Shown here piece by piece: positions 32,815 through 45,095 of a stretch of DNA of 64,000 nucleotides; the first letter of the stretch is position 1, and each line of letters begins with the position of its first letter. The DNA is taken from positions 4,844,501 to 4,908,500 of the forward strand of contig OU015568.1 in NCBI GenBank assembly GCA_907165135.1, in the 5' to 3' direction. The notes beneath the pieces are model-generated. The model ran no database searches and was not told the DNA's origin. It saw nothing but the letters and a program-made list of their open reading frames with translations. Both the position numbers and the translations under genes were made by a program. The DNA comes from Oikopleura dioica. Lineage: Eukaryota; Chordata; Appendicularia; Copelata; Oikopleuridae.

Positions 32815-35800
32815 ATGAGGAACCCGATTCTCCTACTTTTTGTGGGAGTAAGGGTCAAGGCCGCCTTCAATGAGACTTGTTCCTGGCTCAATCAAGGTAA
32901 GTCATAGAGAGAAAAAGGAGAGAATGAAACTTTTTTTCAGAGCAAAAATGCTCCGGTGAATGTAACGCCGACTACCAGACTTGCATGGGCTCTTGTGATC
33001 CCTCCGATTACAAGTGCACCCAGTACTGCAACCGAGACTTGACCACTTGCATCGATCGATGCCCCTGCCACGACAAATGCTCCTGGGGTTGCCCATGCGG
33101 CTTCTACCAGTGCTCTCCCCCATCCACCTGCGACATCCAAGAAGAAAATAGTGAGGCCTTCGACGAGTGCGGTATCTACTGCATCTCTGAAGCTGACCGA
33201 GTCACTGGCGAGTGCATCGCTGCCAACCAAAACACCGAGGACGAGTGCTACGCTAAAGGAAACGAACACGGCTGGCGATGCATGGAGGACTGCCCATGCG
33301 GAGAAAACTGCAAGGGTGGCTGCAAAGAGTGCCCCAACAACCAGTTCTGCGGTGACAACGGAGGTATCTCCAACCAGGACATGTGCATGTACGTCTGGGG
33401 AGCTAACGAAGCTGCCTGCAAAGGTGACGTCCAGGCTGAGCGAGAAGTATGCATGGGTGCCTGCAACGATGCCCTCTGCGAAGATGACTGCAACGAAAAA
33501 TACACTGAAAAGCTCAAGCTCTGCCCCTGCCACACTGTTTGCCCCAATGGCTGCGCTTGCACCCCATCCAACACTTTCGGCAACTCTTACTGCCCAACCC
33601 TTCCCCTTCCAGATGAGAACTGCCTTGGAGACCACGGTGACGTCTCACAGGACTGCCGAGATAGCTGTGGCTACGACGCTTACATTTGCGTTTCGAAGTG
33701 CTATGGCGACGGCGAATGTCTTGCCAAATGTCAGGACCAGGAAGCCGTTTGTGTCAACAAATGCCCCTGCTACCCTGGTTGCCCAGGCGGATGCCCATGC
33801 TTCGACTGGTGCCAGTCTACTCCACCACCAATCGAAATCCAGTGCGAAGCCATCTGGGGCGATGAAGCTTCCCGATGCGAGACTGATCAGAAGAACACCC
33901 TCACCGTCTGCAACGCCAACTGCCAGAACGACGCTTACCCATCGATCTGCCAGGACAACTGCGCAGAGCAGTACTCCGAAAACCTCAAAAAGTGCCCATG
34001 CCACAAGCAGTGCGCAAACGGGTGCAACTGTCCAACTGAGAATGAGCTCGGCAACAGCTACTGCCCAGAGGGCCTTCCTGATCCAGACCTCGAATGTCTT
34101 GAGCAACACGGTGAATCTTCCCAAATCTGCCGAGACTCCTGCACTACTTCTGGATACATCTGTGTCAATACCTGCGCTGGTGATAGCCAATGCGAAGTTT
34201 ACTGCCGTGAAAAGGTTATTGAGTGCATCAATGGCTGCCCATGCTACCCCGGATGCGATTTCCCGGAGACTCCAGAGTGCCTTCCATCTCTTGAAGACCA
34301 GTGCAAAGTGATTTGGGGAGAAGAAGCCACTAATTGCGAACAGGATCAGCTCGCCAAGCTGAACTCTTGCCTCGCCGGCTGCTCCACCGGAACTTGCCAG
34401 GATCAGTGCAACCAGCAGTACGTCAATGACTCATCCAAGTGTCCTTGCCACACTCACTGCCCCAACGGTTGCCGATGCCCACCAGATAACGTCCTTGGAA
34501 ACTCCTACTGCCCCAACCTTCCTGATGCCAACGCTGACTGTCTCGAAGACTACGGCGACATCTCTGCTCAGTGCCGAGACTCATGCACTAGCGATGCCTA
34601 CTATTGCTCGATCGCTTGCGCTCCAGGAGATAGCCAATGCCAGAGCGATTGCCGATTTTATGAGAATGTTTGCGTCTCCAACTGCCCATGCTACCCAGGT
34701 AAAATCAATATTTAGCTTCACAGATTAATGACTGTGTTCTAGAATGCCCTCTTGGCTGCCCTTGCCCAGGATGGTGCGGTGGAATCTCCGACAAGGACAA
34801 GTGCCTTGCTATTTGGGGAGATGAAGCTCGAGCTTGTGAGCAAGACTGCGCTGATAAGCGAGCCGAGTGCCTTTCAAGCTGCACAACTGGAACTTGTGAA
34901 GACAAATGCAACGACGAGTACATCGAGGAATGTGCCACTTACTGTCCATGCCACACTTACTGCTCCCTTGGCTGCGCTTGCCCTGAGTGGAACGACCTTG
35001 GAAACAGCTACTGCCCAGAGGGAGTTCCAAAGCCCGACCCTGAGTGCCTCGAGGACCCATACCATAACAACCTCTGGCAACAATGTCGATCTGGATGTGC
35101 TGACACCGCTTACTATTGCTCTCTCACATGCTATGGCAACCCTACTTGCTTGTCCATCTGCCGAGCCGATGAGTACGCCTGCATGAACACTTGCCCATGC
35201 CACGAAGAATGTCCCAACGGCTGCCCATGCCCAGGATGGTGCGGTGATACCGAAAATCCTTCTATCATCGAGAAGTGTCTCGTTGTCTGGGGTGATGAAG
35301 CTCAAGCTTGCGTCGACGACTGCGTATCCATCCGAAACGAGTGCATCTCCGGGTGCAACGGTTCGAGCCTCTGCGAAGACGCCTGCAATAGTGACTATCT
35401 CTACCAGTGCTCGTACCACTGTCCTTGCCACAGCTACTGCCCCAACGGTTGCCCCTGTTACAATGAAATCGGAAATCAATACTGTCCCGGACCATCCCCA
35501 CCAGCAAACTGCATCGAAGAGCACGGGGAAAATGAAAAGAACTGCCGAGATCTGTGCACTGACAAATCCTATGATTGCATGAAAGCATGTGGTTTTGACG
35601 AACCAGCTTGCGTGAGCCAGTGTCAGGCTGAGATGCAAGAGTGCACTGCTCTTTGCCCATGCCATGAACAATGCCCCAACGGCTGTCCTTGCCCAATCTA
35701 CTGCCCAGAGCCACCTCCATCTACTGAGGACCCTAATGTGTCAACACCAACAACTCCGCCAATCACTGCTCCTCCAGGAGGTGAGATCGAACCAATCTAC

Positions 35801-37279
35801 GGTGATCACGTGCTTGTTCTCTCTCGTGATGCTGCTACAATGTTCAAGTGGAGAAATGGCGAGGCCCTTTCCTACACTGAGCTAACAAAAGGCTTTACTG
35901 ATACCAACGCTCGGTATGTTTTCTCCTTCTCTTTTTTTTTTAATTTTTATTATCCAAGATTCGACATCAACGGCTTCTGGACTCATGATGCTTGCTCAGT
36001 TGTCGTCAAAGGCAAATCCTACATCATTGGTGGTGCTTATGACTGCACTACTCGTAAGTTTCTTTAAAATTCTTTTTTCTATTCGAATATTCTAGAGCCC
36101 GAATTCTGCGGCCACTTGAACGTTCAGCGAGCGGTCATGAAACTCTCCGAAACCTCCTGTGGACTCGACATCGTCATGGACGGTATCACCAAGAAGCTCC
36201 CATACTCGATGAAGGAACACTCTTGCACTGGATTCCAGAAGCGACTTTCTGGACAAGCTGATCAGGAACGAGCTATCATGTGCTCACCAACTGACTCTGC
36301 TGATGAAATCAACGACGGTATGGACTACCAGGATCGTGCTTGCTGGAGGTAACGTCAAAAAGTAATTCAAATACCAAAGTGACTCTAGTTCTTCTGATAT
36401 GGTCGTTTGGGAGCGAGAGCCATGGCTCCGATACACCCACATCAAGGCCACGATGAAGTACCACAAGGGATACGTCGTCATCATGGGTGGAACTGGCCTT
36501 AGCAACGATGGCAATATCCTCGCTTACAACGATCATCCATACGTCGAGTTCCTCTCCCAGAATGGACAGTACAACACTGTAAGTATTTTGGTCATCCACT
36601 CATCTAACACTTTTAATAGACCGATGGAACCTTCGGAACCTGGATCCAAGGTGTCAGCTTGCCAATCACTCTCGAAGAGATGACCTCTGTCACTGATGGG
36701 GAACATCTCTACGTTTTCGGTAAAAATGGTCTTTATTTCAAAATTCAATATATCTCTCTTAGGTGGTCTTCATTACACGAGCCAGGAGTGCAACTTCTGG
36801 GCTGATGCCGCCACCTGCAACTCCCGACGTGTCTACCGAAACTCTGTTAGTAACTGATTTTACTCATTGATATTTACTCAATTATTTTAAGGATCCTACC
36901 CGAGGCTTCCAGTGGACTTCGTACGGTTCACTGATGAACCCTCGATCTCGATTCAGCTCCATTCTCGTTGGCTTCCAGAACCAAGTCCCGAACCGTAAGT
37001 CAAAACAAAATTATATTGCGCTCAAAATCCATTCTAGTCTTCCACGTCGCTGGCTACGCCAAGGCCGGAACTGATCACAACGGAAATAACATTTCCGTCA
37101 CCGGCCGAACCATCGAAAAGTGGTGGCAGACTGGAACTGAATTTGAAGCTGCTGAAGAAATGATTGCACCCGATTTCAGCCAAGTCTCTCAGCAGACCTC
37201 GGCATCGTTCCTCTATGATTTCATCTCTCCCCAGACTTTCGTCATCAACGCGGATTGGTACAACCGATACTGCTTGTAA
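32815..37279 (+). CDS. secreted Cys-rich repeat protein with C-terminal kelch-like propeller
   Basis: Ten exons (32815-32896, 32941-34698, 34743-35913, 35959-36053, 36096-36348, 36389-36578, 36620-36719, 36763-36845, 36892-36994, 37038-37279) give 1358 residues, all GT/AG. After a signal peptide (MRNPILLLFVGVRVKA) come about five tandem modules of ~145 residues. Each has WGDEA..C, CPCH..CPNGC.C, LGNSYCP, CLE.HGD.S..CRDSC and CPCYPGCP.GCPC.WC. A short Pro/Thr linker (STEDPNVSTPTTPPITAPPG) leads to a propeller with IIGGAYDC, YVVIMGGTGLSNDG and LYVFGGLHY strands, ending VINADWYNRYCL. It is extracellular, perhaps a structural component of house or matrix; that role is inference. Codon use is strongly GC-ending, suggesting high expression. 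Confidence 0.9.
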
Positions 37280-37598
37280 TTCGGTTTCTTTTTTATTATT
37301 ACTATTTGACCGCTTGCTCTGACTTCTGTGAATAAATATCAATCAACACAACAACCAAACCAAATCAGGAGTTCAAAACAAGACCGTTCCTCTTAGAAAG
37401 AAACATCTTACGAATAAACTCGCGTTCAAGCCAGCAAATATATCTTCATGTAAATTAGAAAAAAAAAGTGGAATTGGCGAGATAAGAATTTGTTTGCGCG
37501 GCTTATCAGGGCGCGTCGCTTATAAAGGTTCCAAAAATTCATCCGAAGCACTTCACTTGATTCTCAAATCAGCTTTTTGATTTTTTGAAGAGAGAAAA

Positions 37599-38929
37599 AT
37601 GAAGCTTTTTTCTTTATTTCTTCTTAGTGCTGAGGCGTTAAAGGTAAGGAAAGATGGTAGATAAAGCAAGAAATCTTGATTCCTTTCCAGTACAAAGAAG
37701 TTCTTCAAGCATACAAAGAATCACCAGCAGAAACTGGGCTTGGACTGCGAAAAAAACCAAAGAAACCGAAGAAAAATAAAGGCAGCTCAAGGTGAGAATA
37801 GGTCAAAGAGGGTCTGCCTGTATTTCATTTTCAGTAATGCAAGCGAATTCTGGGAGGAATGCCCACCTCTTCGAGTAACTGGCGACATTGAAACATTCTA
37901 CTGCGAGGATAACAAATGCATGGCAATTTGCAAAGCAAATTCTCAGGTAAAAACGTAAAATACTCTTCCTCTTATCGTGTCGTTAGCCGTATGGGAATAG
38001 CATGCTGACCTGCGTAAAAGGCAAAAGAAGAAAGGACTCTCCTTACTGGAGCGGGGATCAACCCCAGTGTATAACATGCGGTGGCTCAGCTGATCTTGGT
38101 CCACCTTTGACCGATAAAAATATTGAAGCGCATTGCACCATCACGAAGAAATCGAAAAATATGAAGCTCTGCAATCTTCAGGTTCTTATTCTCTTCCGAA
38201 AACGAGAGAATGATTGATTTCTAGTGCACAAACGGAGGAAGATTGTATCAGGAAGCGCGAGAGATGTTCAAAAACATGGAAGTGAAATGCATCTGCTTGA
38301 ACGGAGAGTGCTTTTGGGGACAGGGGAAGAAAACGTCTATCGATACGGAATCCCTGACTTGCAAAGGTTGCTCCTTCGAACAATAAAGGGAGGAATAATG
38401 TTATTTTAGGCAACAAAATCAAGACAACAGAAAAACCCATCACGACAAAGCCACCAAAAGGGGAAACCACCACCACCACCGTCGCAACAACCCACCCTAA
38501 GAAGCCGAAGCGCTGCGTCGATTTGGGCCCCGAAAGCGTCAGAGTGATGAACACATGGGTCTGTCGAAACTGCTTCCGGATCAACGCCAGCTACAAGTTC
38601 CGAAAAGTCGGGCTCAACAAGTGGGACCCAAGAGACTTTTTGATCATCGAGTTTAACTCGCCCGTGGAATGGACTGAAATGAGCCATCCAATTTTGAACG
38701 CGAGAAAGGTCAGTTTTTAACCCATTTTCGCGCCTTGACCAATTTTCAGGTGAACGATTATGACGACACAAGATGGCGAGTGAATTTCAAAACCGATGCA
38801 AATTACAAATCGGGAATGAAATTCGACGCGAATTTGATGCAGTTTGGATTCGAAAGCATGAACATGTCTCCTGGAAGCTCTCAGATAAAAAGAGTTCAAG
38901 CCTGTCCCTACTGGTACTCTGATTATTAA
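37599..38929 (+). CDS. secreted protein with CCP-like module and C-terminal CBM2-like domain
   Basis: Exons 37599-37643, 37691-37791, 37835-37946, 37987-38181, 38225-38366, 38410-38708 and 38750-38929 give 357 residues, all GT/AG with introns of 40-47 nt. Signal peptide MKLFSLFLLSAEA. A Lys/Pro-rich basic stretch follows, then a Cys module that reads like a sushi/CCP domain (ECPPL...YCED...WSGDQPQC). A second Cys-rich part and a Thr-rich linker (KGETTTTTVATTHP) follow. The C-terminal ~120 residues have VCRNCF, FLIIEFNSPVEW and GMKFDANLMQFGFES. Their strand/aromatic pattern recalls bacterial type family 2 carbohydrate-binding modules, but I call this only tentatively. Extracellular. Confidence 0.78.
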
Positions 38930-38974
38930 CTCCTGAAAAAAACTTTTATAAATTTTTACCAAAGAAAAAAGGGA

Positions 38975-39690
38975 TGGTGTCTGGAACCGACAAAAAAATT
39001 CGACAAATTTTGCGTGGGCGGCTTCTTGGCTGCTGAGGGAAACGGTCGGTTACAATACCAATTGGTATTCCAATACCAATTTTGGTATTCCAATACCAAA
39101 GTCGGCAGAAAATGCCAATTTTTCAAAATTAAAAAGCGGGTGTGCGCTTCGCGCCTGTATTATACGATATTTTAGAAGTGTTTTTAATAATTTCTCGGGC
39201 AAAAAATCCAAATTGTCTAAAAAATTTGGTATTGGAATACCAAATTTTGGTATTGGAATACCAAAAAAGCTTTGGTATTGTAACCGACCGTTCCCGGCTG
39301 CTGATTGGCCGGTTTGCCGAATCCAGCCTTGTAATTGGGTGTAGGGCGGCTACGTTCGAAATTTCGAACGCCGTTCGAGATTTTTCGAACGCCGTTCGAG
39401 ATTTTTCGAACGCTGTTCGAAAAATTTCTGAAATTGCTTATAAAAATGAGCTTATATGCGCTCCGCGCCTGATTTGTAAGAAAACTCCTTCATAATGATG
39501 CCAACTTCATCTGCTTACACAATGACATTGATTTAAGCTCATTCTAAGGTCAAGATTTTTCGGAAATTTCGAACGCCGTTCGAAAAATGGGCCCAAAAAC
39601 CGATTTCGAACGGGGCCGCCCGCCACCCTTGTAATTGGTTGAAAATTTCCACGCAAAATTTGTCGAAATTTTTGTCGATTCCAGACACCT
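38975..39690. mobile_element. MITE (GGAACCGACAAA family) with two nested insertions
   Basis: The outer ends GGTGTCTGGAACCGAC and its inverse (GTCGATTCCAGACACC, ending 39690) define the host MITE. Insertion A, 39037-39295, has inverted ends CGGTCGGTTACAATACC / GGTATTGTAACCGACCG and inner GGTATTGGAATACC repeats. It is flanked by the 9-bp duplication GGCTGCTGA (39028, 39296). Insertion B, 39337-39628, has ends GGGTGTAGGGCGGC / GCCGCCCGCCACCC and inner TTCGAACGCCGTTCGA repeats. It is flanked by the 8-bp duplication TTGTAATT (39329, 39629). Three families stacked in 716 bp. Confidence 0.88.
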
Positions 39691-39859
39691 CAGAAAAAAT
39701 CATTGTTTTTATTGTGAAATTTCTCGAATAATTCTAGTGCGGCTCAAAAAAGGCCAACAAAATGACCCTGCCGGAGGGTGCGCCACGAAAAAAGCGATAA
39801 AAAATATTATCCTTGGTCTTTCTTTCCATCAAGTTTATTGTCAGAAAATTGATTGTAAA

Positions 39860-41296
39860 ATGCCGAAATCAGAGAAAAATCCAATTTGTACGCTTATTAC
39901 TTTCGTTGTTCTTTTTTGGCTGTTTTTGCATTGGGTTCATCCGAAACATAATAAAATTTCGGATCATGAGACGATTTCGATGAAGGAACTTTTATCCGCG
40001 GCGATTGATGTGGCGGAAGAAGGGGGGAGAGAACTGGTGAGAATTCAGAAGTCGGGGAGATTGAAGACGGTGGAGAAGAGTGGAAAGAATGATTTGGTTA
40101 CGGCGGGAGATCATGCTTCGCACAAGATTATGTTTTACGGGCTCAAGGGGGCTTTTCCAGGTGAGATGAGGAAAAAGAAGAGACCATATTATTTATGAAA
40201 TGAGTATTTGTATATTTTTTTAAATTTGATGGTAATTGATGACGTAACAGAAACTTTCACGGATGATGGAAGAACACCCCGTCTTGATCATAATACTCTA
40301 TATACTGTATATAATATACACCCCATAGAATGATATAATCGGTAAACCTTCCTTCTACCAAATCTTTTCTAGGACTGGCCGTGATTTCTGAGGAAGGAGA
40401 TGCGCCAGAATCTACATCATCTGTTTTCTCACCTAAATTATCGAACAAGAAGCTGGAGCGAATTCTAGTGTCGGACGAACTGATTCCCATTGAAGACCTC
40501 ACCGTCTGGATTGACCCACTTGATGCGACAAAAGAATATACTGAAGGTAATATTTAGCCTCTTTCTTTTTGATGATTTCTTATTGACAAGGCCTGACGGA
40601 ATATGTCACGACAATGGTCGGATTCGCCGTCGATGGAGAAGCAGTTGGTGGTGTTGTTCACTTTCCGTTTACTGGAGAGACTGTTTGGGGATGGCAAGAA
40701 CATGGGAATAATATTTTGGATCAGTCGGAAAATGCGCCGAGAAATTCTGTTCTAGTCTCTAGATCTCATACAGGCCAAGCGGAAGAACAATCGAAAAAGG
40801 AATGAGTAACGAAAAAGAAACCATAAGATTAAGCGACAAAGAATTTTACTTGAAATTTATCAAAGTTTACAAATTGATAAGATAAATGAAATTTCCTCAA
40901 AGCATCACGCGTTATGAGCTTCCTTTTGATCAAAATTTGAATACTTTTAAAAAGCACCTTGGGTCGAACGCAAAAATAATCAAAGCTGGTGGCGCTGGGT
41001 TTAAGGCCATTTCCATCTTCCATGGCCGCGGAGAGGCTTACTTTCACTCTGGAAAGATCAAGAAATGGGACATTTGCGCAGTTGAAGGCATCATCAAATC
41101 CACATGCTACGGAAAATTCACCAATTTGAAGGGTAAAACTATCGATTACAGGTACATCTCCTCAATATTCAAACGTAACCTAGATTCTAGTGCCGAATCA
41201 GGAGCAGTTAATTATGATGGGCTCATCACATCGTTACATCATCATGAAAGATTTTTGAAGGCTTTTTCAAACTTAGAAAAACACGACCAACTCTGA
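39860..41296 (+). CDS. BPNT2: Golgi-resident PAP phosphatase (inositol monophosphatase domain 1)
   Basis: Exons 39860-40160, 40373-40546, 40591-40799, 40919-41151 and 41191-41296 give 340 residues (human ~359). A single N-terminal membrane anchor (ICTLITFVVLFWLFLHWV) is followed by the lithium-sensitive phosphatase fold. Metal and substrate motifs are ISEEGD, the signature VWIDPLDATKEYTEG, VSRSHTG, AGGAGFK and KKWDICAVEGI. It hydrolyses 3'-phosphoadenosine 5'-phosphate made by sulfotransferases in the Golgi lumen and so supports glycosaminoglycan sulfation. Intron 3 (40800-40918) has GA...AG ends: no GT site lies in frame before the TGA at 40804, and the GA splice restores the full phase. Confidence 0.94.
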
Positions 41297-42242
41297 GTCT
41301 TATCAATCGCTAGAATTTAAAATTTCCACTTATCAGTTCTTTCACTGTAAATAATAAACAATATTCGCACAGTCTAGTCCTTGTTGATTCCTTGTCTTAT
41401 AACCGCTTGATATGTCCGCTAATCAAATCCAGTTCCAGGCGATTTCAAAAAAGTGGTTTTCCAAAAAAAGTACCAGCACTGCCCTTTCAAAAGGCGCAAA
41501 AATCCCATTCCAGGCAATTCCTTCAATTAGCTTCATTTTCTGAACCGCTCATTACCTCTCCGCACGAGTCATTTTCGCGCAACTCAGATTTATTAGCGTG
41601 AAAGTTTGCAGCGGAGGAAATATTCAACGAAATAATGCAAAAATGCCGCGGCGTAAGAGCGGCTCAAGATTTTTTTGATGAATCAAAGAAGCTTTTTTTT
41701 AGAAAGAACATCATCATTTTTCATGGAACGAATTTCGTTCTACGAAAAGTAAAAACGGTAAAGGGAAATGACAAGGCGTAAGTCGTGTCGAATTAGCATT
41801 TCTTCAAATTTTCATCATCGCCATCGATTTTCAAAGCACTTCCAAATACAACGCTTGATGAAAAATGCGCATAACGAGGTTGAAAATTCATCAAAAATGA
41901 TGCCATCAAGTCTTATATTCTCCCCCGCCTTGGAGCCTCACTGCATCATTTTTGAAAAATTGGAAGGTTTTGAAAAATAGTGACGTGGAGGCATCTTTAA
42001 ACTCTGTTCAGAGAAAAAAACAGTACTTAATTGGTTTGAGAAACTCGACGAATTTGGTCGGAATTCGGCTCGGAAATTGGCGCAAGAGGAGGATTTGGAT
42101 TCATACTTCTTAGATTTTCTGTTTTTCGCGTTTTTCGGAGGCCGTTTTCTTTTTCAAATCGTCGGATTTTGTCCGAATATATTGCTGGATTCTGGTACCA
42201 ATGAAGCGCCACTGAATTAATAAGCGAGCAAAGCCTTTATCA
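41297..42242. other. intergenic region
   Basis: No supported gene or clear repeat. BPNT2 polyadenylation-like AATAAA is near 41351. The remainder is AT-rich sequence up to the 3' end of the coiled-coil gene on the other strand. Confidence 0.45.
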
Positions 42243-43935
42243 TTATTTACTTTTGTATTTTTCCAAATTTCTGTTGGCAAACTCCAATTTTTCTTCAAAA
42301 TCTTCGATCATCTTTTTGTTTTCTTCAGCCTGATCAAGCTGGTCAAGGAGATCAGAGTTTTCCTCGGTGAGTTTTTGAATCTCAGCGTCAGCCAGGACTT
42401 TTTGGCTTTGGACTCGAGCAAGTTGAATTTGATGCTGTTCCATTTTCTTTGAGATGCTCTTGTTTTCTTCGCGAAGAGATTGAAGCTCATTTTGCTCTAG
42501 ACCAGAAAATGAAGCCAGCTTGAGAAAAAGGATCTACCTGAGTCTTCTTTTTTTGACTCTGCTTTGGCAAAATCAGCTTTGAGTATTTTGAGCTGCTTCA
42601 TAAAGTCATCCTTTTCGAATTTCACCTTCTCCAGCTCGTTGATATTCAAATTCTGAGACAAATATATGCAATATAAAAATTTTGTCAGACCTACAATTTT
42701 CTTTTCTTGTCGATTATTTGTCGATTTCAGAACTCGAAGCTCTTCTTCAAGCTCTTTATTCTTTTGCTTCAACTCTCCTACGATTCTTTCGTTTTCGTCA
42801 TGACCCGCTTCCAGCTTTCTGTTTTCTTCTCTGAGTCTCTCCAGCTCGGAGTTTTCTTGCATTTCTAAGCAAAAATAAGGAATTTCGAATAATCTTAATT
42901 TACCAAAATTCATCTTCTCGTCTTGAAGTTGAATAACTCGAGCTTTAAGTTTTTGAATCTCGCTTTCTTGAGCTTCGATTTTCCGGGCATTTTCATCGTT
43001 GAAATTTTTATCTTCCATTACTGATAAAAAATAAAAATTAAAATATTTTTGTTGAATTTACCCGCTTGAATTCTCGAAATTTGCAATTCATTGATTAAAA
43101 TTCTTATTTCACTTTTCAGCGTCGAAACATATTCTTCGTTTTCTTGCTTGATTTTTGCTTCGTTTTCGCTGAATCTGATTTCTGATTGAAGCCGCTCGAC
43201 TTTCATCATTTCAAGGTAGTTTTTCATCTTCGCGATTTCCTTCTCTTGCTCTTCAATTTTTCTCGCGTTATTTTCATTTTGCTCCTTCATCATTTTGAAT
43301 TGCTCGTTTTCCTGTGAATCGGAACTTCTTTTCTGATTCTGGAGTCGTTCCAGCTCGACCTGCAGCAGGTACATTTCGTTATCAACTGTATGTCGGCTTC
43401 TAGAGCAGTTGTCGAGCTCAGTTTGTTGCTCCATGAGTCGGGATTCGAGTTGGTAATTGATGTTTTTGAGTTCTTCGATTTTTGCTTGAGATCTTCTATT
43501 TCTTTTGATGACTCATATTTTCTAACGTCAATTATGGGGCAATAATTAGCTAGTCTTATGAAAAGAAATCGAAGAATCAAAGTCAAGAAAATCAATAAAT
43601 GACATAATCTTGCAAGATTTATGGTTTTGGAAATAAATAAAAAAGCAAATTTGATCATTAATTAAGTCGTTCCTATGGATCTTTCATGCTGTTGAGCCAG
43701 GGTCGTCTTTTCCCTTATCATTGTAAATTGCCGTTGAAGTCGCTTTCGACCGATTAAAAGGACGGGTTAATTTCTCCTGTCAAACCGCTAAGTGCCTCTC
43801 TGTAATCAGTTCCTGCGGCTCATAAATATACTCGACTCCAACTTGGAAGTGCTCGTCGTGCAATAATCGCACTGCCTCTTTCAGATTTTCGTTCTCTTCT
43901 CGCAAAAGCTCATTTTCAAGTTGCAATTCTTCCAT
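42243..43935 (-). CDS. coiled-coil protein
   Basis: Exons 43935-43832, 43495-43062, 43020-42904, 42864-42695, 42652-42538 and 42496-42243 give 397 residues, almost entirely heptad-repeat alpha-helix rich in Glu, Lys, Gln, Asn and Leu. There is no signal peptide, membrane segment or globular domain, so it is probably cytosolic or cytoskeletal (tropomyosin/golgin/centrosomal-like in composition only). Internal similarity (NARKIEEQEKEI and NARKIEAQESEI) points to duplication of a ~120-residue block. The first exon (34 residues) is joined over a 336-nt intron; a short separate peptide ending at 43780 is the alternative reading. Identity of an orthologue cannot be given. Confidence 0.7.
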
Positions 43936-44191
43936 TCTTGAAGTTTTCCTACGGTCATAATAAAATGCGATCAGTAGTTAGGAATTCTCCCCCTTGTTTT
44001 TTCGGGCCCGATAAAATAAACAAATAGAAACGATCTTTATTGTAGCGACGTTTTACTTTTATTTACATGAAAATGTGACAGAATAATCGTTCAAAAATTC
44101 TATTTTCGATCAATGAGCTGGCTAAGCTAAGCTATTTCCAAAAAGGGGGGCCATTTTTTCGCCGAAAATTCTTATTAAAATTCGTCGAAGG

Positions 44192-44432
44192 GGAGTTGTC
44201 TCGAACCGACGAAAAATCTCGACAGATTTTGCGTGGAAAGTTTACGCCAATCAGAAGCCTGGACTTTTCTTATGGACCAATCCGCAGCCGAGTAGCCACC
44301 CACTCAAAATTTGTCGAAAATTTGCGTGAGCGGCTACTCGCCTGGTCATTGGATGGTTTGCCGAATTCAGGCTTCTGATTGGTTGAAAATTTCCAAGCAA
44401 GATTTGTCCGGATTTTTGTCGGTTCCTAAAAA
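44192..44432. mobile_element. MITE, GGAACCGACAAA family
   Basis: CTCGAACCGACGAAAAA at the left and TTTTTGTCGGTTCC at the right are inverted. It contains GACAGATTTTGCGTGG, the CAAT-box-like GATTGG and CCAATC in both senses, and GAAAATTTCCAAGCAAG. Two half-copies appear joined head-to-head (about 240 bp against ~130-150 bp elsewhere). Confidence 0.75.
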
Positions 44433-44962
44433 CTTCCCATTTTTTGTCCTTTTTTCCTCGAAGCCGCAAGCGGCTTTTTGCTCCTTAGCCGTCAAAATCA
44501 AGGAACTGTATTTCTGTCTTTTGAATATACAGAAAAAGACGCGTCCGTTTCTTGAATTTGGTTTGCGTCTACAAGAAGCTCTAGTAGTAAATTCAAGCTG
44601 AAACGCGTAACAAGGATGTAAAAAAGGGCGCAGCTGCTTTTTCGAGAAGCGAAAAATTCGGAATTCAAGTGTTCTAAAAATTAATCAACAACTCTTAGTT
44701 GTCCTTTTTTTCGACGGTAGCTGTTGCGGAGAAAGACGAGCGCGGCGGATAATAAATCGAATTTGTGATATTTTTAAATTCTCATCTGGAGATCTGGAAT
44801 GTCCCGATCCAGTTTCATTACAGAAGGTGTCCACGTGATGAAATTAAGGTGCCACAGGCTTCTAAACGATCACACGTTTCTAGAGCGTAAAAAAGAGTGC
44901 AGACCTCTCGCGATTGATGATAAGAGAGTAACGCCCTTATTGGAAAAATGATAATTTTTCGG

Positions 44963-45095
44963 GGTGGCGTCAGGAACCGAAAAAAAAAATTTCGACAAAT
45001 TTTGCGTTGCCGGCTTCTCGGCTTCTGATTGGCCGATGAGCCGAATCCAGGCCTCTGATTGGTTGAAAATTTCCACGCAAAATTTGTCGGGAAAT
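44963..45095. mobile_element. MITE, GGAACCGACAAA family
   Basis: Starts GGTGGCGTCAGGAACCGA and ends CCACGCAAAATTTGTCGGG, with GGCTTCTGATTGGCCGA and CCTCTGATTGG in the middle. The right terminus is truncated, lacking TTTTTGTCGGTTCC. Confidence 0.75.

Noticed and set aside
32937..33635. Long minus-strand frame (232 residues) opposite the Cys-rich gene
   Set aside because: It is a mirror effect of the GC-ending codons and repeat structure of the plus-strand gene; composition is low-complexity Ala/Val.
33151..34311. 386-residue plus-strand frame shifted against the Cys-rich gene
   Set aside because: Thr/Ala/Ser-rich shadow of the repeated coding sequence; the other frame has conserved Cys modules and correct splice phases.
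39860..41296. Splitting BPNT2 into two genes at the TGA near 40804
   Set aside because: A GA-AG intron restores the frame exactly and both halves match consecutive parts of one phosphatase.
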